A stretch of 39,093 nucleotides of DNA from Robiginitomaculum sp. (GTDB lineage: Bacteria > Pseudomonadota > Alphaproteobacteria > Caulobacterales > Maricaulaceae). The position numbers were made by a program, and so were the translations under genes. The notes under the pieces were generated by a model, which was not told where the DNA came from, ran no database searches, and worked only from the letters and a program-made list of their open reading frames with translations. The stretch covers positions 1 through 39,093 of the forward strand of contig WFTT01000064.1 of assembly GCA_015485335.1 (NCBI GenBank), written 5' to 3'. Below, piece by piece: positions 21,830 through 30,820 of this stretch (within the stretch, counting starts at the first letter, position 1; each line of letters opens with the position of its first letter).

Positions 21830-24319
21830 ATGGTTGGTACGGTTGCTTCCAAAACGGCTTTGTCTGGACTACGCGCTGGGTTCTGCAGCGTTGCATTTTT
21901 CGGCTGTGCATCGATTGCTTCGGCACAGTCTGAAAAAACCTATATCATTGACCTGCCGGCACTTAGCCTGGATCGTACGCTAACTCATCTGGCACAACAG
22001 ATCCGCATTTCCATTGATTTTTCAGACTATGATCTGGATGAAACAAAGCGCCCGGCTATTTTAGGCCTTTACTCGCTGGATAACGCCCTGGGGGCCGTGC
22101 TGGCCGGTACCGGCTATACCTACAACCAGATCAGCCCGGGGGCCTATCGGATCATACGGGTACATAAAAAGCCCAAATCCGAAATAGCCCGCCCCCTGGA
22201 TCTTAAAAAGGCGGCGGCCCCGCCGGCCAATGATTTGATCATCATCCATGCCACCAAACGGGCTGGTGTTGCCGCCCGCCTGCCGCTGAGCCTGAGCGTT
22301 ACCGACAGCGCTAAGCTGGAACAGTTACAGGTCACCGACACCAATGGCCTGGCGCTTCACACCGCGGGTATGTCCTCGACCAATCTTGGCCCCAGCCGCA
22401 ATAAAATTTTTATCCGCGGCATATCCGATGGCAGTTTTACCGGACGCCAACAGGCCACTATCGGGGCGTATATGGATAATTTTCGCCTAAATTATAATGA
22501 GCCTGACCCCTATCTTCAGCTGGAAGACATTGACCATGTCGAGGTGCTGCGCGGCCCCCAGGGCACCCTCTATGGTGCCGGCTCACTGGGCGGACTTTAC
22601 CGGGTCGTGACCAACGCCCCGGATATGCAACGCTATACCGCGGCCTTGAATCTGGACGCATCCATAACCAAAAATGGTGGCAAAAACGGCCGGGTCAGCG
22701 CCACCATCAATGTGCCGATAAAAAAAGACAAGCTGGCCTTGCGGGTTACCGGCTATCTCGACCATAACAGCGGCTATATTGATGATGTCCGGCTGGGCCT
22801 GGAAAACGTCAACACCACCGATGTGTTTGGCACCCGGGCGCGGATATTGTGGAATGTGGGGGACAATTGGGAAGTCAAGGCCGGCATAAACTTTCAGGAT
22901 GTACTGGCCGATGACACCCAGTATTTCTTGCCGGATGTGGGTATATACAAGCGCGAAAACTATGTCCGCGAGCCCCATGAAGATGATTATTTTAACCCCT
23001 ATGTGGAACTGAAAGGCCGCTTTGGCTGGGGCGAGATCATATCCTCGTCAGCCTATATTCATCGCTCGATCGGTGATGAAACCGATGCTTCTCTTGGCGT
23101 GCCTTTGCTCACCTCCTTGCCGGTAACCCCCAGCGTTTACAAACAGGAACGCAAGATCAACATGATCACCAATGAAACCAGGCTGGTATCGCGCCTTGGC
23201 GGACGCTTTGACTGGCTGATTGGGGCATTTGCATCAGTACGTCAGGAAAATTACGCCTCGGCGCTAACCATCCCTGGTTCTGGTGCGCTTTTGCCCGGCA
23301 GAGGCAGAAGCGGGGATGTGGCATTCAGGGAACGGCGTCATGAACAAACCGAAGAGCTGGCCACCTTTGCCGAAGCCATCTGGCATTTGCCCTATAATGT
23401 AAATCTGACCGGGGGCGTGCGCTGGTTTTATTCTGATGAACGCACCCGTTCGCACATTGGTGGCGGTCTGGGTATAAATACGATTATTCGCCATGGGAAC
23501 AGCCGCGATTCCGGCTTTACCCCCAAAGCGGTCATCAGCTGGCAAGCCAACGAAAATACCCTGATCTATGCCCAGCGGGCCCAGGGCTATCGGGTAGGTG
23601 GCATCAATATAAACAGCCCCGACAGTGTCTTCTTTGAAGATGGCAGCGGCGATGTTGATGAAGAAAATGACCTGACTTTTGAGCCAGACAAGCTGACCAT
23701 GTATGAAATGGGCGGGAAGTTCTCATGGATGCATGATGACCTGCACGTGCACGTTTCGGCCTTTACCTTTAAGTGGAACGATATCCAGACCGATCAAATT
23801 CTGCCAAACGGGTTTAATATCATTCTGAATGCCGGTTATGCCCGCAGCCGCGGTGTAGATTTTGATATTGCGCTGTCCCCGTTTCGCGGCCTGACGGTGA
23901 ATGCCAATTTTTCCTATAATGATCCGGATCTGGTGATTGTGAACCCGTTTCTGGGATCCCAGATCAATGATCACCTGCCAGGCATCCCCACCATGGCCGG
24001 AGGCATAAATGCGGAATACACTTGGCCCGCAGGCGATGCGCGGCGTTGGGTGGTCAGCGCCGATTATACCTATAATGGTCGCTCGCAACTTACCTTTGCC
24101 CGCATTGACAACCGTAATTCACAGGCATCGGACATGTTCAATTTCAGACTGGCACTGGAAAACCCGTCCCGGTGGAAAGTCGGACTGTATGTGCGCAATA
24201 TTTTTGATGAAAAGACAAATACTTTTGCCTTTGGCAACCCCTTCAGTTTTCGCCAGAATCTGCAACATACCCCCCCTGTACCCCGAACCATCGGCATTAC
24301 TTTCAAGCGACAATTATAG
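21830..24319 (+). CDS. TonB-dependent receptor with STN signalling domain (FecA type)
   Basis: The 829-residue protein has a signal sequence (about 1-33), an STN domain (about 38-112, IDLPALSLDRTLTHLAQQIRIS and SLDNALGAVLAGTGYTY), then a TonB-box-like NDLIIIHATKR near residue 134. The plug follows, with VEVLRGPQGTLYGAGSLGGLYRVVT, and a large barrel ending in a final strand with GITFKRQL. Receptors of this kind import a ligand and report its presence through FecR to the ECF sigma factor, whose genes lie immediately upstream. The barrel resembles the large alpha- and gammaproteobacterial receptor group of unknown ligand; iron-siderophore, haem, vitamin or glycan are all possible. Confidence 0.94.
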   Translation: MVGTVASKTALSGLRAGFCSVAFFGCASIASAQSEKTYIIDLPALSLDRTLTHLAQQIRISIDFSDYDLDETKRPAILGLYSLDNALGAVLAGTGYTYNQISPGAYRIIRVHKKPKSEIARPLDLKKAAAPPANDLIIIHATKRAGVAARLPLSLSVTDSAKLEQLQVTDTNGLALHTAGMSSTNLGPSRNKIFIRGISDGSFTGRQQATIGAYMDNFRLNYNEPDPYLQLEDIDHVEVLRGPQGTLYGAGSLGGLYRVVTNAPDMQRYTAALNLDASITKNGGKNGRVSATINVPIKKDKLALRVTGYLDHNSGYIDDVRLGLENVNTTDVFGTRARILWNVGDNWEVKAGINFQDVLADDTQYFLPDVGIYKRENYVREPHEDDYFNPYVELKGRFGWGEIISSSAYIHRSIGDETDASLGVPLLTSLPVTPSVYKQERKINMITNETRLVSRLGGRFDWLIGAFASVRQENYASALTIPGSGALLPGRGRSGDVAFRERRHEQTEELATFAEAIWHLPYNVNLTGGVRWFYSDERTRSHIGGGLGINTIIRHGNSRDSGFTPKAVISWQANENTLIYAQRAQGYRVGGININSPDSVFFEDGSGDVDEENDLTFEPDKLTMYEMGGKFSWMHDDLHVHVSAFTFKWNDIQTDQILPNGFNIILNAGYARSRGVDFDIALSPFRGLTVNANFSYNDPDLVIVNPFLGSQINDHLPGIPTMAGGINAEYTWPAGDARRWVVSADYTYNGRSQLTFARIDNRNSQASDMFNFRLALENPSRWKVGLYVRNIFDEKTNTFAFGNPFSFRQNLQHTPPVPRTIGITFKRQL

Positions 24320-24462
24320 GGCTGCAGTTTTCGCTTGAACCTATAGCTACTGTAGGAATTAGAGTGTCAGTGTTGGATAGGGATTACGGGTATTTTGTAA
24401 CTGGTTTACGAACGGCCCCATCATCGCTACAAGACGGCCATTGCGAGTGACTGATTGTTCCT

Positions 24463-24783
24463 ATGAAAACCATGCTCACCAAAGTCCTGATTGTCTGCCT
24501 GATGGCCATTGCTTTGCATGGCTTTGGCACGAACGAGCATGTGTTTAAGGCACAAAATAGCGAAATCACTATCACCAGTACGGATATCGGCAAGGACAAG
24601 TCCGACGATACCATCCCCAATCTGGGGGCTGCATGTGATATTTGTGAAGTCGTACACCAATACGTCACCCTGGAAGACAATATATTGTTGCCAATACCGC
24701 CGGCCATGGCCATGAATATAGGGCCAGTTTTACTGCCGACCGGTCGAAAACCTGGCGATATAGCCCGCCCCCCCACCATCTGA
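24463..24783 (+). CDS. Small exported Cys-motif protein preceding czcCBA
   Basis: The 106-residue protein has a signal peptide (about 1-22, KVLIVCLMAIALHGFG), a middle segment with a CDIC motif (about residue 58) and a Pro-rich end (ILLPIPPAMAMN, then RPPTI). The layout (signal, CxxC with a nearby His, Pro-rich tail) recalls small metal-associated proteins such as DUF2946 or CzcI, but I cannot assign it to either by eye. It lies 140 nt upstream of the CzcC-like gene on the same strand, so a periplasmic accessory role in efflux is inferred. Coding is supported by the signal peptide and the position. Confidence 0.68.
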   Translation: MKTMLTKVLIVCLMAIALHGFGTNEHVFKAQNSEITITSTDIGKDKSDDTIPNLGAACDICEVVHQYVTLEDNILLPIPPAMAMNIGPVLLPTGRKPGDIARPPTI

Positions 24784-24923
24784 TTACTCCATGGGCGTTT
24801 TGCGCGTGCGCGTAATGTCCTCTCATTGCAGGCTCTGGGGTGCCCAATACCCCGCCATGCCTGTCAGATAATGACCAAATGCCGCCGGTTCATCACCGAC
24901 GCATGATTTGCTGAGTAATCACT

Positions 24924-26192
24924 ATGAATTTCAACACCAAGGCGCTTATAGGCGCCCTGTGGGTCGGGGTCGCTTTTATGGCGACACCTATGGCCCAATC
25001 CCAAGACGCCTCTCCTGCCTTAGAACAAAGCTCGCGGCCATTGGTCGTGGAATTTGCCAAAAGCGTGCTGGCCAACCATCCCGGCATTGCCGCGGCCCAG
25101 GCCGAACTGGATGCTGCCAAGGCACGGGCCAAAGGGGCTGGTCGAGCGCTCTATAACCCGGAGATCGAGGCCGGATATGAAAATGCCGACTCGACCACCA
25201 CCTCAGTGGGCCTTTCGCAAACCCTGGACATGTCCGGCAAACGCAAGGCTCGCGCCGCCACCGGTCAAGCCGATATGATGGCCGCCAAGGCAGCGCTGGA
25301 ACTGGTGCGAAAGTCCCTTCTTGCCAATGTATTACAGGCACTGGCAATTCACCAAAGTGCCTTCGAACAATTACAACTGACGGCTTCCAAAGTGCGGCTG
25401 GCACGGGATTTTCTGACCCTGTCACAAACCCGTAAAACCGCCGGGGATTTATCCGAATCCGAACTGTTGACCGCGCGGCTGGCCCTGTCCCAGGCCATGG
25501 CCGAACAAAGCCGGGCCAAGGGTGACCTGTCCCGTGCCCGCGAACGCCTGGCCGCCATTGCCGGCAGACCGCGCGACGTATGGCCATTTATGGTCGGCAC
25601 ACCCCGGGGGACAATGTTGCAGGGCTGGTCCGGTGAGCTAAACCGCCTGCCGGAAATGCGGCTGGTTCGCGCCCAATCAGACAGCTTTCGCACCCGTATT
25701 TTGCTCGCCGATAAAATGCGCAAAGCGGATCCCACTTTGGGTCTAAGCCTGGGGCAGGAAAGTAATGGTCTAGGCGGCAATGCCACGCTGTTTGGCATTC
25801 GCCTGTCGATCCCCCTGCAAATTCGCAATTCCTATAGCGAAAGCGTAACCGCGGCCCGGGCCGAAGCGGTGGGTGCCGAGGCCAATGCCCGTAAAATGCG
25901 CCAGCGCGTCGAGGCACGCCTGAATGCCACCACCGAGCGCTATCTGGCCGCGGCATCCGCATGGCAGGACTGGCAGAACAGTGGGGCCGGTGATCTAGAG
26001 GCCCAGCGCACGTTGCTGAAAACCCTGTGGGAAGCCGGCGAGCTGAACGCCGTCTCTTACCTTATTCAACTTAACCAGACTTTTGATGCACAAGCCGCCG
26101 CCATCGACCTGAAAGGGGCGTTATGGCGCACCTGGTTCGACTGGCTCGATGCATCCAATTCCACAACTTCATGGCTGGAGGCCATCCAATGA
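24924..26192 (+). CDS. czcC: Outer membrane efflux protein of RND system (CzcC-like, TolC family)
   Basis: The 422-residue protein has a signal peptide (about 1-28, PMAQSQDA) and the two long helical repeats of outer membrane efflux proteins. In the first are ANHPGIAAAQAELDAAKARA, EIEAGYENADSTTT and VGLSQTLDMSGKR; the second repeats the pattern with GLSLGQESNGLG and IRLSIPLQIRN. It forms the trimeric exit duct of a heavy-metal RND pump. Its stop overlaps the start of the adaptor gene (ATGA at 26189-26192), so translation is coupled. Order czcC-czcB-czcA is standard. Confidence 0.92.
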   Translation: MNFNTKALIGALWVGVAFMATPMAQSQDASPALEQSSRPLVVEFAKSVLANHPGIAAAQAELDAAKARAKGAGRALYNPEIEAGYENADSTTTSVGLSQTLDMSGKRKARAATGQADMMAAKAALELVRKSLLANVLQALAIHQSAFEQLQLTASKVRLARDFLTLSQTRKTAGDLSESELLTARLALSQAMAEQSRAKGDLSRARERLAAIAGRPRDVWPFMVGTPRGTMLQGWSGELNRLPEMRLVRAQSDSFRTRILLADKMRKADPTLGLSLGQESNGLGGNATLFGIRLSIPLQIRNSYSESVTAARAEAVGAEANARKMRQRVEARLNATTERYLAAASAWQDWQNSGAGDLEAQRTLLKTLWEAGELNAVSYLIQLNQTFDAQAAAIDLKGALWRTWFDWLDASNSTTSWLEAIQ

Positions 26193-27313
26193 GTTTTTTC
26201 AACACCTGTCTTAAAACCCTGCCGGTGATGGCCGCCCTGGTTTTATCAACCCCCTCGACCCCTGCCTTTGCCCAGGAAGACCATGGCGAAGAACATGCCG
26301 AAAACCTGGTCCGGATGAGCGCCAGTCAACGTCGCCAGAATGGCGTGCAAACCATGACCATTACCCCCAGGGCTTTGGCTATGGAGATCAGCGCCCCCGG
26401 TGAAGTGGGCCTGGACCTATATAAAACCAGCCAGGTAACGCCGCGCATTTCCGCGCAGGTGATTACCCGCCATGCCCGTCTTGGTGATGCCGTCACCTTG
26501 AATGCCCCTCTGGTGACGCTTTCCAGCGTCGAAATGGCCAGCGCCCAGGGCGATCTGATCGTTACGGCCCGCGAATGGGACCGGGTGAAAAAACTGGGTC
26601 GCAAGGTGGTCTCTGATCGCCGCTATGTGGAGGCCCAGGTGGCCGCCCAACAGGCCCGCGCCAAGGTGCTGGCCTTTGGCATGACCACCAGTGCCGCGAA
26701 CAAACTGGTGCGGTTGGCCGATGCCTCCAAGGCCACGGGGGCGTTTACCCTCTATGCTCGCCAGAACGGCACCATTATGCGCGATGACTTTGTGGTTGGC
26801 GAAATTGTTGATCCCGGGCGCGTGCTTTTTGAAATCACCGACGAACGCAGTGTTTGGGTGGATGCCCGTCTGTCCGCCGATGATGCCTCGGCCATTATTG
26901 CCGGTGCCCCGGTACGTATTAGTACCAGTGCAGGCAGTGAGTTTGCGGGCAAGGTGCTGCAATTACATCATGAAATTGATGAAACCACCCGTACCCTGGC
27001 TGCCCGGATCGAGGTTTCCAACACACAGGACGCTCTGCACGCCGGTCAGTTTGTCACCGCCTTTATCGAGGCCGGCAAAACCAATCCCGTACTGGCCGTA
27101 CCGCAAGAAGCCGTTACCCTGATGAATGGGGGCAATCATGTGTTTGTTCTCAAAGACAATACGCTGACGCCCGAACCGGTACTGACCGGCGCGGCACGGG
27201 GCAATTGGGTCGAGATCAAAAGCGGTCTGAAGCGCGGCGATGAAATCGCCATTAGCCAGATCTTCCTGCTGAAATCCCTGATCCTGAAATCATCCATTGG
27301 CGACGAGCACTAG
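26189..27313 (+). CDS. czcB: RND periplasmic adaptor (CzcB-like membrane fusion protein)
   Basis: The start at 26189 (MSFFNTCLKTLPVM) gives 374 residues; the frame is open further upstream inside czcC but without support. A signal peptide (about 1-28, ending in AFAQED) is followed by a small acidic/His stretch EDHGEEHAEN. The lipoyl-like and hairpin region includes GEVGLDLYKTSQVTPRISAQV, a beta-barrel domain follows, and the C-terminus carries VPQEAVTLMNGGNHVFVLKD and SGLKRGDEIA, typical of CzcB. It links the inner membrane pump to the outer membrane duct and may bind metal. It lies 9 nt before czcA. Confidence 0.93.
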   Translation: MSFFNTCLKTLPVMAALVLSTPSTPAFAQEDHGEEHAENLVRMSASQRRQNGVQTMTITPRALAMEISAPGEVGLDLYKTSQVTPRISAQVITRHARLGDAVTLNAPLVTLSSVEMASAQGDLIVTAREWDRVKKLGRKVVSDRRYVEAQVAAQQARAKVLAFGMTTSAANKLVRLADASKATGAFTLYARQNGTIMRDDFVVGEIVDPGRVLFEITDERSVWVDARLSADDASAIIAGAPVRISTSAGSEFAGKVLQLHHEIDETTRTLAARIEVSNTQDALHAGQFVTAFIEAGKTNPVLAVPQEAVTLMNGGNHVFVLKDNTLTPEPVLTGAARGNWVEIKSGLKRGDEIAISQIFLLKSLILKSSIGDEH

Positions 27314-27322
27314 GGGCCGAAA

Positions 27323-30300
27323 ATGTTAAACAAACTTGTTGAATTTTCACTCCAGTACAAAGTGCTGGTGCTGATTGCATTTGGCGTTGTCGGCTTTTTG
27401 GGCTGGCGCGCCGTAACCACCATTCCCATTGACGCCTTTCCCGATGTAACCCCGGTGCAGGTCAATATCTATACCGAATCCCCGGGGCTGGCCGCCGAAG
27501 ATGTGGAACAATTGCTGACCTTTCCGGTGGAATCCGGCATGGCGGGTCTGCCCGATGTGCAGGAAATTCGCTCGGTCAGCCTGTTTGGTCTCTCCTATGT
27601 AGCGGTCTATTTTGAAGACAGCATGGACATTTATTTTGCCCGCCGTCTGGTAATGGAACGACTGGCCGAAGTGGCCGACCGTATCCCCGAAGGCTATGGC
27701 ACCCCGGAAATGGGGCCAAACACGTCCGGGCTGGGTCAGGTGTTCTGGTACACGCTGGAACGGGCCGACGAAAAACTGAACGCCGATATCACCGATATGG
27801 ATTTGCGCACGGTGCAGGACTGGAATGTCCGCCTGATCCTGCGCACCGCGCCCGGGGTTGACGATGTCATGTCCTGGGGTGGTCAAGAGCGCCAGTTTCA
27901 GGTGCAGATTGATCCGTTAAAGCTGATCAAATATGACCTTGGTTTTCGCGAAGTAATGGAAGCTTTGCAGGTCAATAACCGTCAGGTGGGCGGCCAATAT
28001 ATTGATCGCGGGCCAGAACAATATCTGGTGCGTGGTCTTGGGCTGGTCAAAAACGAACATGACATTGGCGATATTGTCGTCAAGGTCGCCGATGGCACCC
28101 CCGTTTATTTGCGTGATGTGGCCACCATTGCTCAGGCCCCGGCCTTGCGCTTTGGTGCGGTCACCCGCGATGGCAAAGAAGTGGTGCTGGGCATGGCCCT
28201 GTCGCGCATTGGTGAAAATGCCAAAGCGGTCGTTGATAACGTCAAAGAAAAAGTCGATATCGTTGATGGGGCCTTGCCCGAAGGCATGGCCATCAAACCC
28301 ATTTACGATCGCACCGAATTGGTGGAAAAGGCCGTCGGCACCGCCGAGCGGGCCTTGATCGAAGGCTCCATTCTGGTGGCCATTGTGCTCTTCCTCTTTT
28401 TGGGTGAATTTCGCTCAGCCTTGGTGGTGATCACCGCTTTGCCGCTGGCCATGCTGATCGCCTTTATCTTTATGAGCCAGATGGGTTTATCGGCCAATCT
28501 GATGTCGCTGGCGGGTCTGGCCATCGGGATCGGGATGATGGTCGATGGGGCTGTGGTAATGGTGGAGAACTCGTTTCGCATCATGGCCGAGCGAAAATCC
28601 GAGGGCAATGGCCCGGTCAACCGAACCGCGGCGGTGCTAACCGCGGCGCGCGAAGTGGCCAATCCGGTCAGCTTTGCCATCGGCATTATCATTATTGTGT
28701 TTATGCCGCTGTTCACGCTGGACGGTCTGGAAGGCAAGCTCTTTAAGCCCATGGCCTTTAACATCAGCTTTGCCATGGCTGGCTCGATGTTGTTGACCCT
28801 GACCATTATTCCGGTGCTGGCGTCGCTGATCCTGAAACCCAAAGAAGAAAAGGACACCTTTTTGGTACGCTGGCTGAAAAGGGGCTATCTGCCGCTTTTG
28901 GCCTTTGGCCTAAGACGCAAAGCCGTGGTGGTTCTCAGTGCCATAGCATTGCTGATTGCCTCATTGGGTCTCTTTCCCTTTTTGGGCAAAGAGTTCATGC
29001 CGCAACTTCAGGAAGGCTCGATCATGTGGCGGGTGACGTCCATTCCCTCCACCTCTCTAGATCAATCGATCAAGATCTCAAAAGATATTGAAAACGCGCT
29101 TAGCGCCTTTCCCGAGGTGGAAACCACCATCGCCATGATCGGCCGCGCCGAAAAAGGCGAAACGGCGGACGTCAATTATATGGAGATTTATACGGCCTTA
29201 AAGCCACAAAAAGAATGGCCCGAAAAGCGAACCTTCGAGCATTTGGCCGATGAAATGCGTGAAAAACTGGAAGTGGTGGCCCCGACCTCGGTCATTGCCT
29301 TTACCCAGCCTATCCAGATGCGCGTTGAAGAGCTGATTTCCGGCGTGCGGGCCACTTTGGCGGCCAAGCTCTATGGGGAAGACCTGGCCGAGTTGGACCG
29401 CCTTAGCGAGCAGATCAAGAACGCCATTGCCGAAGTGCCGGGGGCGGCGGATCTGTCGCTGGAGGCCAATATCGGCAAGCCGCAAATTCGCATCACGGTG
29501 GATCGTGAGGCACTGGCCCGTTATGGCATGAATGCCGATGACGTGCTGGAACTGGTCCGCACCGGCATCGGCAATGAGCCGGTCAGCACCCTGATTGATG
29601 GCGTTAAGCGCTTTGATATCACGGCCCGGCTGAACGATGCGTCCAAGGCCTCGGTAGAGGCCATTGGCAATATCCCCCTGCGAACCGGCACCGGGGCGAT
29701 CCTGCCCCTTAAACGGGTGGCCAAAATCACCACCGCCGAGGGGTATTCCTTTATCCGGCGCGAGCAATTGCAACGCTATGCTGTGATCCAGATGGATGTG
29801 CGCGGCCGCGATGTGGACAGCTTTGTCAAAGATGCCAACACCGCCATTGCACAAAATGTGGACATGCCACCGGGATACTGGATCGAATGGGGCGGTGCCT
29901 TTGAGAACCAGCAACGGGCCATGAAGAAGCTGGGCGTCATCGTGCCGGTGACCATCTTCTTTATCTTCGTGCTGCTCTATACGGCGTTTAATTCCATGCG
30001 TTTTGCCGCGCTGATTATCGCCAATGTCCCCTTTGCCACCATTGGTGGTCTGGTGGCGTTGTTCATCAGTGGTCAATACTTATCGGTGCCTTCCGCCATC
30101 GGATTTATCGCCGTTTTCGGGGTGGCCATGCTGAACGGCATTGTGCTGATCAGCTTTATCAACGAGCTGCGCGATAAGGGCCTCAGCATTGCCGAGGCGG
30201 TGCGAAAAGGCGCGGAAATGCGCCTGCGTCCGGTGATGATGACCGCCAGTGTGGCCATTTTGGGCCTCATTCCCATGCTGCTGTCCAGTGGTGTCGGGGC

Positions 30301-30448
30301 GGAGACCCAACGCCCATTGGCCGCGGTGGTGGTGGGCGGGTTGATCACCTCAACCCTGCTGACCCTGCTGCTGTTGCCGGTGATTTACGAATGGATGGAG
30401 ACCCGCATAGAACGCAAACAAACCGCCAAAAGGGAGGCGCAATCATGA
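27323..30448 (+). CDS. czcA: Heavy-metal efflux RND transporter (CzcA-like)
   Basis: The 1041-residue length is normal for HME-RND pumps. The start has the classic MLNKLVEFSLQYKVLVLIAF first helix, then PIDAFPDVTPVQVNIYTESPG. There are two six-helix bundles and two periplasmic porter regions. In helix 4 the sequence GIGMMVDGAVVMVEN keeps the Asp and Glu of CzcA (Asp408 and Glu415) but has Gly where CzcA has the Asp of DFG (Asp402). The pump uses proton-motive force to expel divalent or monovalent metal from the periplasm. Its stop overlaps the start of the PII-like gene. Metal specificity cannot be fixed from sequence by eye. Confidence 0.95.
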   Translation: MLNKLVEFSLQYKVLVLIAFGVVGFLGWRAVTTIPIDAFPDVTPVQVNIYTESPGLAAEDVEQLLTFPVESGMAGLPDVQEIRSVSLFGLSYVAVYFEDSMDIYFARRLVMERLAEVADRIPEGYGTPEMGPNTSGLGQVFWYTLERADEKLNADITDMDLRTVQDWNVRLILRTAPGVDDVMSWGGQERQFQVQIDPLKLIKYDLGFREVMEALQVNNRQVGGQYIDRGPEQYLVRGLGLVKNEHDIGDIVVKVADGTPVYLRDVATIAQAPALRFGAVTRDGKEVVLGMALSRIGENAKAVVDNVKEKVDIVDGALPEGMAIKPIYDRTELVEKAVGTAERALIEGSILVAIVLFLFLGEFRSALVVITALPLAMLIAFIFMSQMGLSANLMSLAGLAIGIGMMVDGAVVMVENSFRIMAERKSEGNGPVNRTAAVLTAAREVANPVSFAIGIIIIVFMPLFTLDGLEGKLFKPMAFNISFAMAGSMLLTLTIIPVLASLILKPKEEKDTFLVRWLKRGYLPLLAFGLRRKAVVVLSAIALLIASLGLFPFLGKEFMPQLQEGSIMWRVTSIPSTSLDQSIKISKDIENALSAFPEVETTIAMIGRAEKGETADVNYMEIYTALKPQKEWPEKRTFEHLADEMREKLEVVAPTSVIAFTQPIQMRVEELISGVRATLAAKLYGEDLAELDRLSEQIKNAIAEVPGAADLSLEANIGKPQIRITVDREALARYGMNADDVLELVRTGIGNEPVSTLIDGVKRFDITARLNDASKASVEAIGNIPLRTGTGAILPLKRVAKITTAEGYSFIRREQLQRYAVIQMDVRGRDVDSFVKDANTAIAQNVDMPPGYWIEWGGAFENQQRAMKKLGVIVPVTIFFIFVLLYTAFNSMRFAALIIANVPFATIGGLVALFISGQYLSVPSAIGFIAVFGVAMLNGIVLISFINELRDKGLSIAEAVRKGAEMRLRPVMMTASVAILGLIPMLLSSGVGAETQRPLAAVVVGGLITSTLLTLLLLPVIYEWMETRIERKQTAKREAQS

Positions 30449-30753
30449 GAGAGATCAAAGCCTATATCCACAGGAACCGGGCGGCTGATGTCGTCCGGGC
30501 CCTACGCAAGGCCGATTTTGGGCATTTCACATTGGTGGATGTCAAACAGGTTCTGCAATCGCTGGAAACCGCCGATCAGGAATTTTCCACCGAATTTGGC
30601 GCCCGTGTGCTGACCGAGGTGAAACTGGAACTGGTCTGTGACAGCGATCGTTTAAAAGAAGCCATTATCCTGATCCGTGAAAATGCCAAAACCGGACAAG
30701 CGGATTCAGGGTGCATCTATGTCAGTGAAATAGAAAGCCGGCATAGGATCTAG
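30445..30753 (+). CDS. PII-like protein coupled to heavy-metal RND pump
   Basis: The start at 30445 (MREIKAYIHRNRAADVV; 102 residues) overlaps the czcA stop (ATGA) and has a GGGAGG ribosome-binding site at 30432-30437. PII features are visible: a first strand REIKAYIHRNRA, a helix and turn VVRALRKADFGHFTLVDV, EVKLELVCDSDRLKEAIILI, and the GCIYVSEIESRHRI end. The T-loop (about 37-54) has no uridylylatable Tyr. PII-like genes linked to CzcA-type pumps are a recognised group (sometimes called PII-NG) of poorly known function. The tight overlap implies stoichiometric production with the pump, fitting direct nucleotide-dependent control of the transporter. Confidence 0.85.
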   Translation: MREIKAYIHRNRAADVVRALRKADFGHFTLVDVKQVLQSLETADQEFSTEFGARVLTEVKLELVCDSDRLKEAIILIRENAKTGQADSGCIYVSEIESRHRI

Positions 30754-30765
30754 CTCCCCCAGGAG

Positions 30766-30811
30766 GCCTTCAGCATCAAAGCGGCCTTATGTCCGTGATG
30801 GTGCTGAAGGC
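30766..30811. terminator. Strong hairpin between convergent operons
   Basis: GCCTTCAGCA (30766-30775) and TGCTGAAGGC (30802-30811) form a perfect 10-bp stem, extended by GGAG/CTCC outside. It lies between the PII-like gene (plus) and the acyl-CoA dehydrogenase gene (minus). It lacks a clear T run, so termination in both directions is likely but not proven. Confidence 0.6.
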
Positions 30812-30820
30812 AGCTCCGGG

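Noticed and set aside
24302-24339. TTCAAGCG/CGCTTGAA inverted repeat at the end of the second receptor gene
   Set aside because: The loop is 22 nt, the left arm is inside the coding region and no T run follows. It is too weak to call a terminator.
24320-24923. A copy of the GAGGGA-N14-RCGTAT motif before the czc genes
   Set aside because: I looked in both gaps (24320-24462 and 24784-24923). Only partial matches such as GCGTAAT without a GAGGGA at the right distance were found, so the czc genes are not placed in the regulon.
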